A stretch of 64,000 bases of DNA from contig CALNVZ010003426.1 of assembly GCA_940671915.1 (NCBI GenBank), forward strand, positions 39,423,741-39,487,740. Direction: 5' to 3'. Shown here one piece after another: positions 36,390-47,826 of this stretch (positions are counted from its first letter, which is position 1; each line of letters begins with the position of its first letter). Under the pieces are notes generated by a model that was not told the DNA's origin, made no database searches, and saw only the letters and a program-made list of their open reading frames with translations. The position numbers and the translations under genes are program-made. The DNA comes from Paracentrotus lividus (taxonomy: Eukaryota > Echinodermata > Echinoidea > Camarodonta > Echinidae).

Positions 36390-37625
36390 CTGTTTTTAAT
36401 CATTGTAAAGTTTCATTATTATTTCAAAAAGAAATATTAAGGTCACATCCTTTTAAAACTTTCTGTACAATCTGTTTTTATTTATACATTCCAAATGATT
36501 ATGATGAATAAGGATTTTTATTTTTGTGTTTCATTTTCATTGATATGTGATATGATCTTATTATCAAGATACAGTACATTTGTACATGTATAAGAACAAT
36601 ATGACAATTTTTTTTTGGTGGTTCTCCATTTCATTTTGTAAAAAGAAGTGTTAACCCTTTGAATGAGGGAATTAGGTTGTTCCTGTATTAAAATTACATC
36701 ATCAATGGGTTAAAGGATTTTAGGGTAGTCTGTGCTATCTGTTACCCAAACAATGGTTTTGTAAATCATGAATTTGCGCTAAGCTGTATCAAGAAGCTTC
36801 TACGGGGCCTTTTTTTTTGCCTGACGCCTTTTCATTGATTGTTTACTTAATTGTGAATTAAGTAAAGTTTAAATGTAATCATTTTATCAAATAATTTGAT
36901 TCTCTGTAAGTTCTTTGTAATCTTTCAAAATAAGAACATATATTTTACATTCGGGAGTGTATATGGGAGTATGTGCAATTACTTTATGTTTAAAGTACTA
37001 ATTTTAATGTGTTGTTATTCATATTGAATCCCTCCAACATTTATTGGAAATCTTGATTTAGAGGGTGCTAATAAGAAAAGTGTTACTTTTTATTCTTTAC
37101 CGGCTTATCTTTGATAAGATAAAGATCATGTTAGGATGAAATTCGGACAAAGCAAATTACTTGGACATTTGTAAGATGTTTACAAATAAGATATGTATAC
37201 ATTGGTATTGCTATGTTTTGAATTGATTACTCATAAATGCTTCTATTAAATTAGTTTTCCAAATAGTGAAAATCCAATTATGAATTCAAAGAAACATTCA
37301 AGAAAAGATTATTTTACAGAGGCCTGTCATGATTAAGTGACACAGGTTTTTTTATCACTAAAAAGAAAAAACGTTTCCAAAGGGAACTGGAACCATATAT
37401 TGTTTAATCTTTGTTTTTCAGTAATAATCGTTTATTCAAGTTATTTTTCAAAATGTTCCTACAAATGCCAACCAATCCTGGAGATTTTTATTTGATGCAA
37501 AAAATTCGAAAACACATCCAAAAATAGAAATTTGTCCAAGAAAAGTAGTCATGGAAATTTACAGTTTTCTGCTCTTTAAAGTAATGCAACGTTAGGGAAT
37601 TATGAAAATAAGTGTAAGAACCCTT

Positions 37626-38164
37626 TACAGTGTGTTTCAAAATAAAGGGTAATACATTTTTAGAGGGCCCATGATCCATGCTCATTTGTTTTTGCTGTTT
37701 ATATGTTAATTATAATTAATGAGGAACTCTCCACCTTTCCAATGATACCTTTCTTGAATCATAGATGTAAAGCATAACTGAGTAAATTGCAAATGAAAAT
37801 GGCAGGTACAGAGTCAATTTTTCCAAGTTTTAAGAAAATGAAAGAAGACTGAGTGAATGCTGTCCCTGCTGTCCCAGAGCATTGAATAGGATTGTGTGCA
37901 ATGATGTGCAACTCCTTTGAAAGCGTCCACCCTGTCTTCATCCTTTGACAAAAACTCAGGGGAAGAAAAAAAATGGATTTTGTACCCGACACCTTCATTT
38001 GCAATTTAGTTGGTTATTCGTCACATTTATGATTCAAGAAAGGTATCATTGTAAAGGTGAGGAGTTCGTCTTCAATTATATGACAGAAATAAATATCCAA
38101 AATGGATGAGCTGGGAATATAGCCCCTCCAAAAATGGATTACCTTTTATTTGAAACACACTGTA
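37626..38164. mobile_element. 539-bp mariner-like foldback MITE, TACAGTGTGTTTCAAA ends
   Basis: Both ends read TACAGTGTGTTTCAAA inward. The arms continue to pair well inside, for example ATGATACCTTTCTTGAATCA near 37742 against its complement near 38027. The shared TACAGTGTGT start suggests relation to the element at 35863-36389. Non-coding. Confidence 0.78.
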
Positions 38165-38520
38165 TAGATACATGGTGACACTAAGTTTATATATTATAAA
38201 AGTTTAATGAAATATCATTTTAAATGATTAATTGTGTTTATTAGGGGATTGAACGTACTAAGTATGAAACCATCCGTATGTTGCTAATTATGTCTTATGT
38301 GATTCATGTTTGTATGATGTTAATTCTCTGGGTTTGTGTCGGGTCAATCTTGTATTTTGTTGGTGTATCTTCATTTTTATTTTCTAATCTAAAGATGATT
38401 AGGACAATTAAAAAAAATATCTAACAGCTGAATCTGAGTATGGTTATAGATTTATTTCTGTTCACAACAATCTGAGAATACTGGATTGCTCCTTATGTTG
38501 GAAAGTCCAAGCGTTTCGAG

Positions 38521-38522
38521 CG

Positions 38523-38574
<52 letters not shown>

Positions 38575-38620
38575 TGAAAACAGGCCCATTGAATAACGTG
38601 CTATGCAGTGAACCATCTTT

Positions 38621-38655
<35 letters not shown>
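38521..38655. repeat. (GA)n and (AT)n microsatellites
   Basis: A GA array runs from about 38521 to 38571 with one GGGA interruption, and an AT array from about 38624 to 38655. A second TA array is near 38829-38855 and a short GA array near 39119-39137. Confidence 0.9.
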
Positions 38656-38656
<1 letters not shown>

Positions 38657-40587
38657 TAAGTGAAAGAAATAATGAAATGAAACGCCAGTCGTAGCTTCTG
38701 TGTATACCTCTTTTATTCTGCCAAGCTTTCGATTTTAATCTTCTTCAGGGCCATTCTACAATTGAAACACAACAAAAATACCGATATGTCCAAATATACA
38801 AATAATTCTAAATTCATAACCAGCAGTTGTATATATATATATATATATATATATAATTATAGTTGTACAGTCTTAAATTAAATTACGAAAAAGACGTTTA
38901 CACATTAAGAAAAGTAAGCTCTCAGTGGCAACGGTAATTGGATAATTCTGGTAAAATGGAAAAACATCTTCAAGTTATATTACAGATAATAACACTACAA
39001 CGTTATTCAAGTTTTGTCCGTGATAGATTTTTTTTCGCTGTATATATCAGGTACACTTATAAAAAGTTGCTGACCAGGCAAACACAAATGATATCAATAT
39101 ACACATGGGGAGCGTAAAAGAGAGAGAGAGAGAGAGACAGATCACATAAAATATAATGGAATAACTTTTAAAAATTTAGACTCGGTTACGGAATGAAATC
39201 AATATTTTCACGACAAAATTAATGTTTTTGTAAAAACTATTTTTGACAGCAATTTTGTTCCGAAAGATGGTTTCGAGTGAATTCTGTGACAAAAATGGGA
39301 TGACTTTGTGCAGAACACCATGTACCACTGGTAACACTTGGCGCCCCATAAAAAATGTTACGGTCTCAGGCCAGCTGGAAAGTCTGCACTTTCTTCTTTC
39401 CTCCAATTCAAGCTAAATTGTTGGTGATTGTGAGCCCGAGTACCTGTATTTTGGTGAGAATGGAACTGCATGTTTGACAGCGATGCAGTGATTGTGTTGA
39501 AATAAGGGGAGAAATTTACCTTTTGACAATAAAGTAACGTTAGATCGTGGACTACGAAATTTGCTGCGCCGACAACTCTCCGCCCCTGCACCAGGCCACA
39601 CTTTGTGGCTCAACTTGGCCGACACTAGCCGACCAGCTTGACGCTGAACTCGTCCTTGGTCCAGGACGAAGGTAAACCCGAAACAATTAAAGCTTTAAGC
39701 CTAATAATTGTCATATTATCAGATATAGATCTAATACAAGCAAGCACTAACTATTTATAATTGAAATCAATATAGATATAGGCTAACATTATAGCCAAGA
39801 ACCCAGGCATTTTACTTCGAGTTAAGTTTCCTTTTAGTTTTAGTTTTGACCTTTTTGTTCTTTTTTTTTTGGGGGGGGGGGTGGGGGTGGGGCATATCTA
39901 ATAAGGTTAGATCGAAAGTTACAATGTGTTGGATTCGGCCAGTTAACTAGATCTACAGTCCGAAAATTTAGAAAAATGATTATAAATGCCCAATGGACTA
40001 GGCAGAAATATTCCACCGTTCTTGGGATATTAATTGAATATTAAAGGAATTTGTCCCATATCCCATTGAACGGTGGAAGTATACTACATACGTTTACGTA
40101 GGGGGTCTACAACGCCTTTCGTGGCTGCTTTTAAGCCATGTACAAAGTCAATGGCAAGCGATTTTGAAGCCATTTTGACATGACTAACAATGTCTCCCAA
40201 ATTTTTGTACTTAAAAGTACAATATCAGGGAGATCTCTAGTTGAATAGAATCTCTAGATTCTATTGTTAGCTAAAACTAATATGGCTAGATCTATCATAA
40301 TAAATAAATATAAAAATGAAGCACTTACTTTCTGAAAATGAGTCCTCATCGCGTAATCCTTTTTGTCTGTCTACTGTTGAATGGAGCTATGCTAATATGA
40401 AGTAAGGTCAAAATATGCCCCAGAAATATTTTGACCAATCAGAACACTTGCTGAGATCATTCAATATGAATATTGATATACTTTTCATGAATATTTATAG
40501 CTTTGAACTTTATGAATGAAAACACATCATGTGCGCATGGGTAGCTCAATTTAAGCTCCAATCCATATGAATATTCATGAGTAAAGA
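38656..40587. other. Intergenic, no gene recognised
   Basis: Holds a G run near 39870-39890 and a moderately CpG-containing patch near 39540-39670 that ends in a donor-like GACGAAGGTAAAC. The latter could be an untranslated first exon of a downstream gene, but nothing else supports that. Confidence 0.3.
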
Positions 40588-40666
40588 TGGCTACCGCTGA
40601 CACATCGCGATAAGACAGAATAGAGGAAGAATTTAATGAATTCTTTGGCTCAATATACAAGTTAAG
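40588..40666 (+). other. Possible untranslated first exon of UFSP1
   Basis: A GTTAAG/GTAGGC donor-like junction ends at 40666. If it is joined to the UFSP1 exon at 41302/41304, the frame of MPLLSDVHS meets a TGA stop just upstream, consistent with initiation at 41305. A short upstream reading frame (ATGGCTACCGCTGAC...) sits within it. Weak evidence, based on one splice-like site. Confidence 0.25.
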
Positions 40667-41304
40667 GTAGGCTCAGAACATTTTCCAATATATATGATTA
40701 TTATGTATTTGAAATTTAGTAGATCTAGAGTAATGAAAAGATGAATTTAGAACTAAAAAGGGAATTTCGAGACCACTGTCTTTCATGGATCAGTCACCAG
40801 TGCAGTGAAAAGTCTTGTCATGCCCTGCTCCCTCGCCAGCTCTCTGGGGTCCATGCACGGCGGAATACTACGATTTTCAGTCTCTTATTTTGTGAGCATT
40901 CAGTGTTTAACCAATGCAATCCCAAAATAGTGACTGAATCCTTCGGTCTACCAATGGACATGATTGATGGATAACTAATTAAAAGTTAAGTTGGCTCCTC
41001 TGGCAAATGGCAGTGCAACCACTGTGAGTGAGATTTCATGCAAAGTCACATCACAACATGATGATTTATTTTGTCAGTCATATCTTTGTCTCCTCACCTG
41101 TGAATGCATGATTGTGTCAAAGTCATACAACAAATGTGACTTTTTATTTGTTACATTAGCAATTCATCGCGTTATGAAAACCTATAAAATGTTGAACACC
41201 AAATAATTTCTACCTCAAGAAAATATATTATAGTTCTCCATGATCTATTATTATGTCCCAACTACTTAAAATTATTTTACTTCAAATATTTTTTTGGCCA
41301 GAGA

Positions 41305-44300
41305 ATGCCTCTTCTGAGTGATGTTCACAGCAGTCTCCCTAGTCCAGAGTTGGGAGGGGACTCGTTCTTAGTCAAAGGCAGCTACTTGTACTACCACTAT
41401 GGCTGTGATGGTTTTAAAGATCAGGTACAAATTCAATGATATTGCAGGGTATACTAGGGCAAATGCATAGCAGCTCAGTAGCCCATCCCTAAACTTTGAT
41501 AGATCTTGGTCTCCAAATGTTGAATTCCAACACTTTGTACACGGACCGTAAACCCTTCATGATAGGAATTATTTAAGGGCTCATTTGATCACCCTTTTAG
41601 CTGCAAATTAGTTAGCTGCAAACTTGAGTTTTTTGTTTCTTGATATATTGCTTGACACAAGAAGTAATTTGTTTAGAATTGAGACATTGACTATGTACAT
41701 GTTTATTAGGGATTACTAAACTTCATTTAGAATTTTAAAAGAAAAAAAAAAATCTAGCTAATGCTGTAACCATAATTGCAAACCTTTAGTTTAGATAGGA
41801 ATCGACTGAGATTTTGTAGCTATTTTAATTAGATTAGTCGTTTTAAATTGCTGAGATACTGATTACTAAATATCCCCATAGTCATAAGCGTACTTAGGTA
41901 AGCCAAAGTTAACACTGCAATCTATGGAGGAAAAATAATCCCATTATTACTTATTGTGTTTTCATCTGGTTTAACTGTATAACCCGATGAAAAATGCCAA
42001 GCAATCTTTATATTATTGCTTTCAGGGATGGGGTTGTGGGTACAGGACCCTCCAGTCACTCTGCTCCCACATCCGCATCGCCAAGAAGATAACGCCAGGG
42101 AAGGATAAGGGTTGCCGTAGTGATGAGCCAAGCTTGAGGGAGATTCAAGAGGCTCTAGTTGCCATGCAGGACAAACCAGAGAGCTTTGTCGGGTCCAGGG
42201 AGTGGATCGGTTCCGTTGAGGTCTCTCTGTGTCTGGATTACTTTCATGATGTAAGTTCTGCATCAATTGATTGATTGATTGATTTGATTTGATTTATTGG
42301 TTTCCAAATAATAGCAATCTGATAACAATTAAAGATATACATGTCACATTAAGGATATTCAATTCAAGACACAAACTGAAATTATAAGGTAGGGCTACAG
42401 GGTAAGCAAAGCTTGATGGGCTTGCAGCCCAAGAAGTGTACAAATATGAGCTTGACTTGCATATTCAGAGAGCAGAGTAAATAAGACAGAAATTCATCAA
42501 GTCTTTATGTGTTTTAATCGCCATGCGGCTTTCAAAGGCTTTCCAACTTGGCAGATAGGTAGAAGCAATAAAACCAACGATCACTGAGAATACACTCTCA
42601 GTAAGAATACCTTTGGGTAATTAACCCATATATCCAGGGGTCAGTTAACAACTCTTCTGACATCGTTAAAGAAAAAAAAAAAAGGTTCTGTACTAGATTT
42701 TCAGATAATCCAGAAAATGTTGATAAAAACAGGAATTAATGTTGTGTGTATAAAACAAATTAATAGCATGATTTGCATTTGTGTTACTTTTCAGGAATTT
42801 CAGAATTGACAACTACTCAATCTTGTCTTTTCAATTTGTTTGCAGGTTAGTGGAAAGATCATTCACCTTAGTTCTGGCAGTAACATCCCTAGCATTGTGC
42901 CTGAGCTGATAGACCATTTCAAGACCCTTGGTACTCCTATAATGATGGGTAAGCAAATATCTTATTTAATCCATTGTGTGTCATAGGTGTCTCATGTCCA
43001 TGGGAGTGCCAGTCGTGTAATGTGGCACAGACAATAGGTCCCTTTTAAGAACCTTACAATAGATTTGTGTAATAGCCCACTTCTTATTCTCTTTTTTTCT
43101 TCTTCAGATTGTTTACATACCAGTGTTTTGTCAAAAGTAAACAGTAGTTTTTAATTGGAAATTTTAGATAATGTGAAAATAATGTAAAACTAAAGCTTGT
43201 TGAAATTGAATATGACACAGAGGTTAAATTTGGATGGCAAATAAAGAGTGAAAACACACAGAAACATACAAACCAAAAATCCATGACTTTAGTGTAGCAC
43301 AACACAAAGAAAATCATACAAAATCTGCACTTATTGAAGGCAACGCACTAACAGTAGTCATATTGCACAATAGGAAGCCAGTGTCGAGGCACAATGAAGG
43401 TACATGTTCATCTTCAGAGAAAACGGTTCTTTCTTTTTATGTGTACATTAACAATTTCTGAAAAAAAGAAGGAAAGACTGATATGAAAAAAGGCAGGGCC
43501 AAGCCTACATGAATATCATTCATCCATAAGTAAAGGAAAAATACAATCCTTTAGTGATAGCATTCTTTTATTGTTTTGATTTTGTGTTTGTTAGGTGGTG
43601 ACAGTGACGCATCTTCTAAAGGAATCTTTGGCGTCCATCTTGGAGCTACGCAGTCATATCTACTCATCATTGTAAGTCAACTGCTTCCAATTAGTGAAAT
43701 AAATCCATTATGTGTATGTCACCAAGATCTTAACCCCTTCTTGACTGTATACCATTGGGATTGCCAGCAATTGACCCACATCACAGGAAATGAAAAAGTT
43801 TAGATATTTGATATAATTTCAGGACTAAACAATGCTTTTCACAATATGTGCATCTGTTTCTAGTTCAGTACAAAATTAGCCTCTTCTCTCTTATTCATCC
43901 CTTTAATAGCATAAACATTGTTATGCAATATTTTTCATCAAAAACATCAAATAATTAAAGAACCACAAGCATTCCAATCTGTAAGTACAATCGTTTATTG
44001 TACAATTTTGTGATATAATTCTAATATGAAGCTAAAGCATTTGTTGGTGTATTCTTGTGTGAAAGGTCACGTGAAAGCATGAATGAACTATGACAGACTC
44101 TAGCAATTCCTCTCAAATATTTGGATTATTTTTTTGTGACTTTAAATCGTTGGCCTTGTGCAAAAAAGGACCTTACCATTTTTAAAGGCCATTCATATTG
44201 TACACATACTAAAAATGGTAAAGCCCTTTTGGCATAAGGCCAGAGAAATGCAAGTTTTTGTAAGTGAATGTAGAGACACTATAAGTATATTGATTTATCC

Positions 44301-44462
44301 ACACTTTCTATCTCTCCTTAGGATCCACACTTTACTGGTCAAGCGACAGTAGAGGAACTGATCAACAAGGAATGGGTGTCTTGGAAGCCAAGTGATTCAT
44401 TTATGGCTGGTTCTTTCTACAATCTGTGCCTTCCACAGTACAACAGTGCAGCTAAGGGGTGA
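41305..44462 (+). CDS. UFSP1: UFSP1 orthologue, UFM1-specific cysteine protease
   Basis: UFSP1 matures the ubiquitin-like modifier UFM1 by trimming its C-terminus to expose glycine. Exons: 41305-41424, 42026-42250, 42846-42948, 43595-43671, 44322-44462; the phases match and give 221 residues, close to the 217 of mouse UFSP1. Catalytic residues are all present: Cys44 in [11 protein letters not shown], Asp176 and His178 in IIDPHFTG, and Tyr32 in YYHYGCDG at the oxyanion position. Other family blocks are [11 protein letters not shown] at the start, [35 protein letters not shown], and the C-terminal [12 protein letters not shown]. The short N-terminus marks it as UFSP1 rather than the longer UFSP2. 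The ATG at 41305 opens the conserved MPLLSDVH block. The 3' part of the terminal exon is repeated twice downstream. Confidence 0.92.
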
Positions 44463-44760
44463 CGATTGCATGGACTGATCATAGCCAACAACAGATGACA
44501 GAACAGGAATGGGTGTTCTGGAGACTAAATAATTCCTAAATGGTCGGTTCTTTCTACAATCTGTGCCGTCCACAGTACAACAGTGCAGCAAAGAGGTAAC
44601 AATTGCACTGAATGCTTACAGCTAAGAGCAGATGACAGAACAGGAATGGGTGTCCTGAAACCAAGTGATTCATTCATGATCTGTTCTTTCTACAGTCTGT
44701 GCCATCTGCAGTAGAGCAGTGCAGCTGAAAGGTGTCAACAATTACTGACAGAACACCAGA
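44371..44760 (+). repeat. Three tandem 137-bp copies of the UFSP1 terminal-exon end
   Basis: Alignment anchors AATGGGTGT at 44371, 44508 and 44645 give an exact 137-bp step twice. Each copy holds the last ~90 coding bases (TTCTTTCTACAATCTGTGCC, then CAGTACAACAGTGCAGC) and ~45 bases of 3' flank (ACAGATGACAGAACAGG). Copy 1 is the functional end with TGA at 44460. Copies 2 and 3 carry stops and substitutions and lie in the 3' UTR or flank. Confidence 0.9.
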
Positions 44761-44893
44761 GTGTGCGATCCTTTAGTCAGTGTTGTTCCAGATACATCTA
44801 CACCTCTGTTAGCCACAGATGATTGGTAACATTCGAGACTCACATTCAGAGATGAGCAGTACCGGATTTAGCCTTATACGTCACACAATTAAA

Positions 44894-45475
44894 AGTATCG
44901 GCCCATGCCCAAACATATTAGAGCCGCTATTGTCTCTAGACAATTGGGCCTGTATAATCTTTAAAAATTGCAAATCCATAATCAGCACCTGATAGGGACC
45001 TGTGTTTTCCACAGGTAATAGCTTCCAGAGCTACAAACAAACAACAGACATACAAGTTTCGGAACATACATTTCGGAACAAGTTGATAAAACATCAAAAT
45101 CGGCGATTATATATAGTAGTCATAGACTTTATTGGCTAACTTGTTAGTGCAGGGCATATATGTTGGAACATCTTGGATGAGCTGCAAATAAATGAGTTTT
45201 ATGTGTATTACATTGACGACGACTTCTATTTTTATTTATTTTTTTTAAATTTTTTATATTGAACAGTTCACTCCCATTATAATGAGGTGCTTGGGACCAA
45301 GCCAATTACCTAAATATAATAAAATCTTGTTATACTGAACAATCAGGCAAATAAACACATGTAGACATTAGTAATGGATCCAGCATCAGCTGTGACAAAG
45401 GAATGTATCAGCACATGCCCAAGCATAATAGAACAGCTATTGTCCCCAGACAATGGGGCCTGTAAGATCCTTTGT
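44894..45475 (+). repeat. Two direct copies of a ~68-bp sequence
   Basis: A sequence near 44894-44960 (GCCCATGCCCAAACATATTA, then GCTATTGTCTCTAGACAATT) recurs in the same orientation near 45406-45475 (CACATGCCCAAGCATAATAG, then GCTATTGTCCCCAGACAATG). Spacing is about 512 bp. Origin unknown; probably a dispersed element or a longer degenerate duplication. Confidence 0.6.
45187..45192 (+). terminator. Candidate polyadenylation signal for UFSP1
   Basis: AATAAA about 725 bp after the UFSP1 stop, followed within 30 bp by T/G-rich sequence (GTTTTATGTGTATT). Plausible but unproven. Confidence 0.3.
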
Positions 45476-45539
45476 CAACGCTGTTGCTCGATCTGTGCCT
45501 GGACATGTTTGAAACTGGGACCAGGAATATTGCCTCATA

Positions 45540-45977
45540 AGGCTGGGTTCAAATAGAAGTATACCGTATTCGCTATTCGGTATACGCTGTATACGGGTAT
45601 AGCGGCCTATTTCGTACTTTTCGCAGATGACATGGACATTTCGAATGAAGAAAATTATTTGGCTTTCCTCCTACTAGCCGGGGTTGAGGAGGCTCATGTG
45701 AGGAGAATAATAGTTAACAAATCATGATTGGCGAAAGTCAGAACTTTTATATCCATAAAATTGCAGATGAAGGAAGGTATACGCAGAAAAATTTGAACAT
45801 GCGCGATTCTCGTATACTATACGAAATGCAGCTATACACACTTTTCGGGAAGTGCCCTCTGATGTGAACCGGTATTTTGAAATCGTATTGCTTGACACAG
45901 GAATGCGGCATGTTCGATTTAGGCTATTCGCGTGCCCTCGCGAAAACAAGCTGTATACCCGTGCCGTATTATATAAA
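45540..45977. other. Higher-GC block, possible DNA-transposon remnant
   Basis: Between AT-rich flanks. One plus-strand frame reads DMDISNEENYLAFLLLAGVE then EAHVRRIIV, reminiscent of the N-terminus of PIF/Harbinger-type transposases, but it is too short to assign. Repeated GTATAC words occur at both sides. Confidence 0.25.
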
Positions 45978-46472
45978 TAATGCATGCTCTACCATGCAAC
46001 ATACTAGATTATGTGCACGACAAATACTAAATTATCCCGAGGGCACATTTATTTCACCGAGGCCGTAGGCCGAGTTGAAACAGATGTGCACGAGGGATAA
46101 TTTAGTATTTGGAGTTCACATAGTAATGTTGCATTAATAGAGCATGCACTATTTATTATAGTAAATAGACCCCTTGCCTAATCTGGTTTTATCTTTGCCA
46201 ATGTTTGCCAAACTTTTGGTGCTAATTAAGCTATTGTGACGTATATTGTTGCTCTGCGTATCTATTGTTGTGCGCACCATTTTACTGTTATTACGCGCTA
46301 GCGCAACAAAGCAATCGATTTCACCATTCATTTTAACACAGGATAAAACCGTTCAACATTACAAAAAACCGTTCAACATAACAAAAAAGCGTTCAACATA
46401 CCAGAATGTTGAACGACACGTGACACCCTTTCAACCAATCACAGCTCGTAAAATACTACCACTATTTACTAT
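45978..46472 (-). repeat. Dispersed ~500-bp repeat, copy 1
   Basis: Matches 59805-60324 in the opposite orientation over its whole length. Shared parts include a hairpin (CAAATACTAAATTATCCC against its complement around CGGCCTACGGCC), a GTTGAACGGTTTTTTGTTAT tandem, and a 60-codon frame (minus 46331-46149) starting MNGEIDCFVALARNNSKM. A transposable element family of unknown class. Confidence 0.75.
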
Positions 46473-46885
46473 AGCTCTATGTTGAACCCAACCTAATGGA
46501 ATCTTGTCATATCCATGTCTGTTATAATAGGAGTACCGGTAGACTGTATTTAGCAATTAGGTATAGAAACAAAAGGCTAATGTCAAGGGGAGGAGGTACA
46601 TTGTACACAGATGAAGAAAAACATAGAGAGGTTGCAATGAGGAAGGGATATTAAAATGTATTTTGATAAAGGAGAAGAGATTAAGACGAGGAAGAGAGAG
46701 AGAGGGGAAGGGAGGGAGAGAGGTAGGGAGGGAAAGAGAGAGGGAGTGAGATAAGAAGAGGGAGAATTTTGTGATGTTTTTATGAATTCAAATCCAGTTT
46801 TAGTGAGCACAGATAAAATATTTGGTTCGAATAGGTCAGTTTCCTGTCTGAATTCCAAGAAGTTTGTCTATGTTCCTATATCGTC

Positions 46886-47037
46886 TGTTGAGAGCCAGAA
46901 GGGCGTTATTGCATCTTAAAGATGTTCCGTTGAGAACCAGAAGGGCGCTATTGCTGTACAAAGTCAATGGTAATAACGCCCTTCTGGTTCTCAACGGAAC
47001 ATCTTTGATCTGTAATAGCGCCCTTCTGGTTCTCAGC
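46886..47037. mobile_element. 152-bp near-perfect hairpin
   Basis: GTTGAGAGCCAGAAGGGCGT, then GATGTTCCGTTGAGAACCAG, reappear as complements after a short loop near 46957-46970. Each arm carries the phrase GAGAACCAGAAGGGCG twice. Size and symmetry fit a miniature foldback transposon; as RNA it would form a long hairpin. Non-coding. Confidence 0.8.
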
Positions 47038-47639
47038 CAATGATATGTTCATTATAACTAGATTTCATCAGAACAAGGTACCGTAATTGCCTTTGTGCTG
47101 AGCATCTCGTTGTAACAGGAGAGGACTGGAAATTTTTTGCAAGAGGACCAACTCAAGAAATTCTTGAAAATAATCCCCTGTGACAATTTTAGCTTGTACA
47201 GTATACTTTGAACTCTCTCAAGCTTGCAATCATATGCATCCTGTATTGCCTCTTTCTTCCCTTTCTCTCTTTCTCTCTCTCCCATTATTTCCATTCCGTG
47301 ATAATAGTACTTTTGTTCTTCTTCTAAAATTGTTCAAAGAAAATGTATCCCTCATTATCTTGTCTCATTATAAACAGGTGACACTAGCTCCTGTGACACT
47401 CACTTTTTTTTTTGTCTATAAAAAGGACTTATGAATTAAGATTGCTGTAGCGATATTTGTAAGGTTTAGGATGATGCAGAGTGTATAATCTAAGGCTGAA
47501 GTTAGTTTTTCAATTAGTATTCAGGATTTATATGTACATGTACTACATAGCAATTGTTGTCGGAGAAAATGCTATCTAGATCTTTGAACACTCTCTAAAT
47601 TTATTTTTATCTTTCTCTCCCAATATCAAACTCTTTATA

Positions 47640-47826
47640 CTCTGTTCTCTCTCTTTCTCTTCCTTTCTCTCTCTTTCTCTTTTCTCTCTTCTCTCTCCTT
47701 CTCTCTCTTATCTCTATTTTTCTTCTCTCTCTTTCTCTCTTGTCTCTCTCTCCTCTATTTCTTCTCTCTCTTTCTCACTCTAGTCTCTCTCTCTCTCTCT
47801 CTCTCTACCCCTTCATCTCTCTCTCA
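47640..47826. repeat. (TC)n-rich polypyrimidine tract
   Basis: Interrupted CTCTCTTT array of about 190 bp in the intergenic region between the convergent UFSP1 and receptor genes. A related GA-rich stretch lies near 46680-46760. Confidence 0.9.

Noticed and set aside
38690-38765. AAGCTTTCGATTTTAATCTT then CTTCAGGG, resembling Penelope-like element ends
   Set aside because: Only one short phrase resembles that class; no reverse transcriptase and no second terminal copy was found.
40741-40974. 77-codon frame upstream of UFSP1 as a coding first exon
   Set aside because: No donor site that would join it in frame to 41305, no similarity to the UFSP1 N-terminus, and the conserved block starts at its own ATG.
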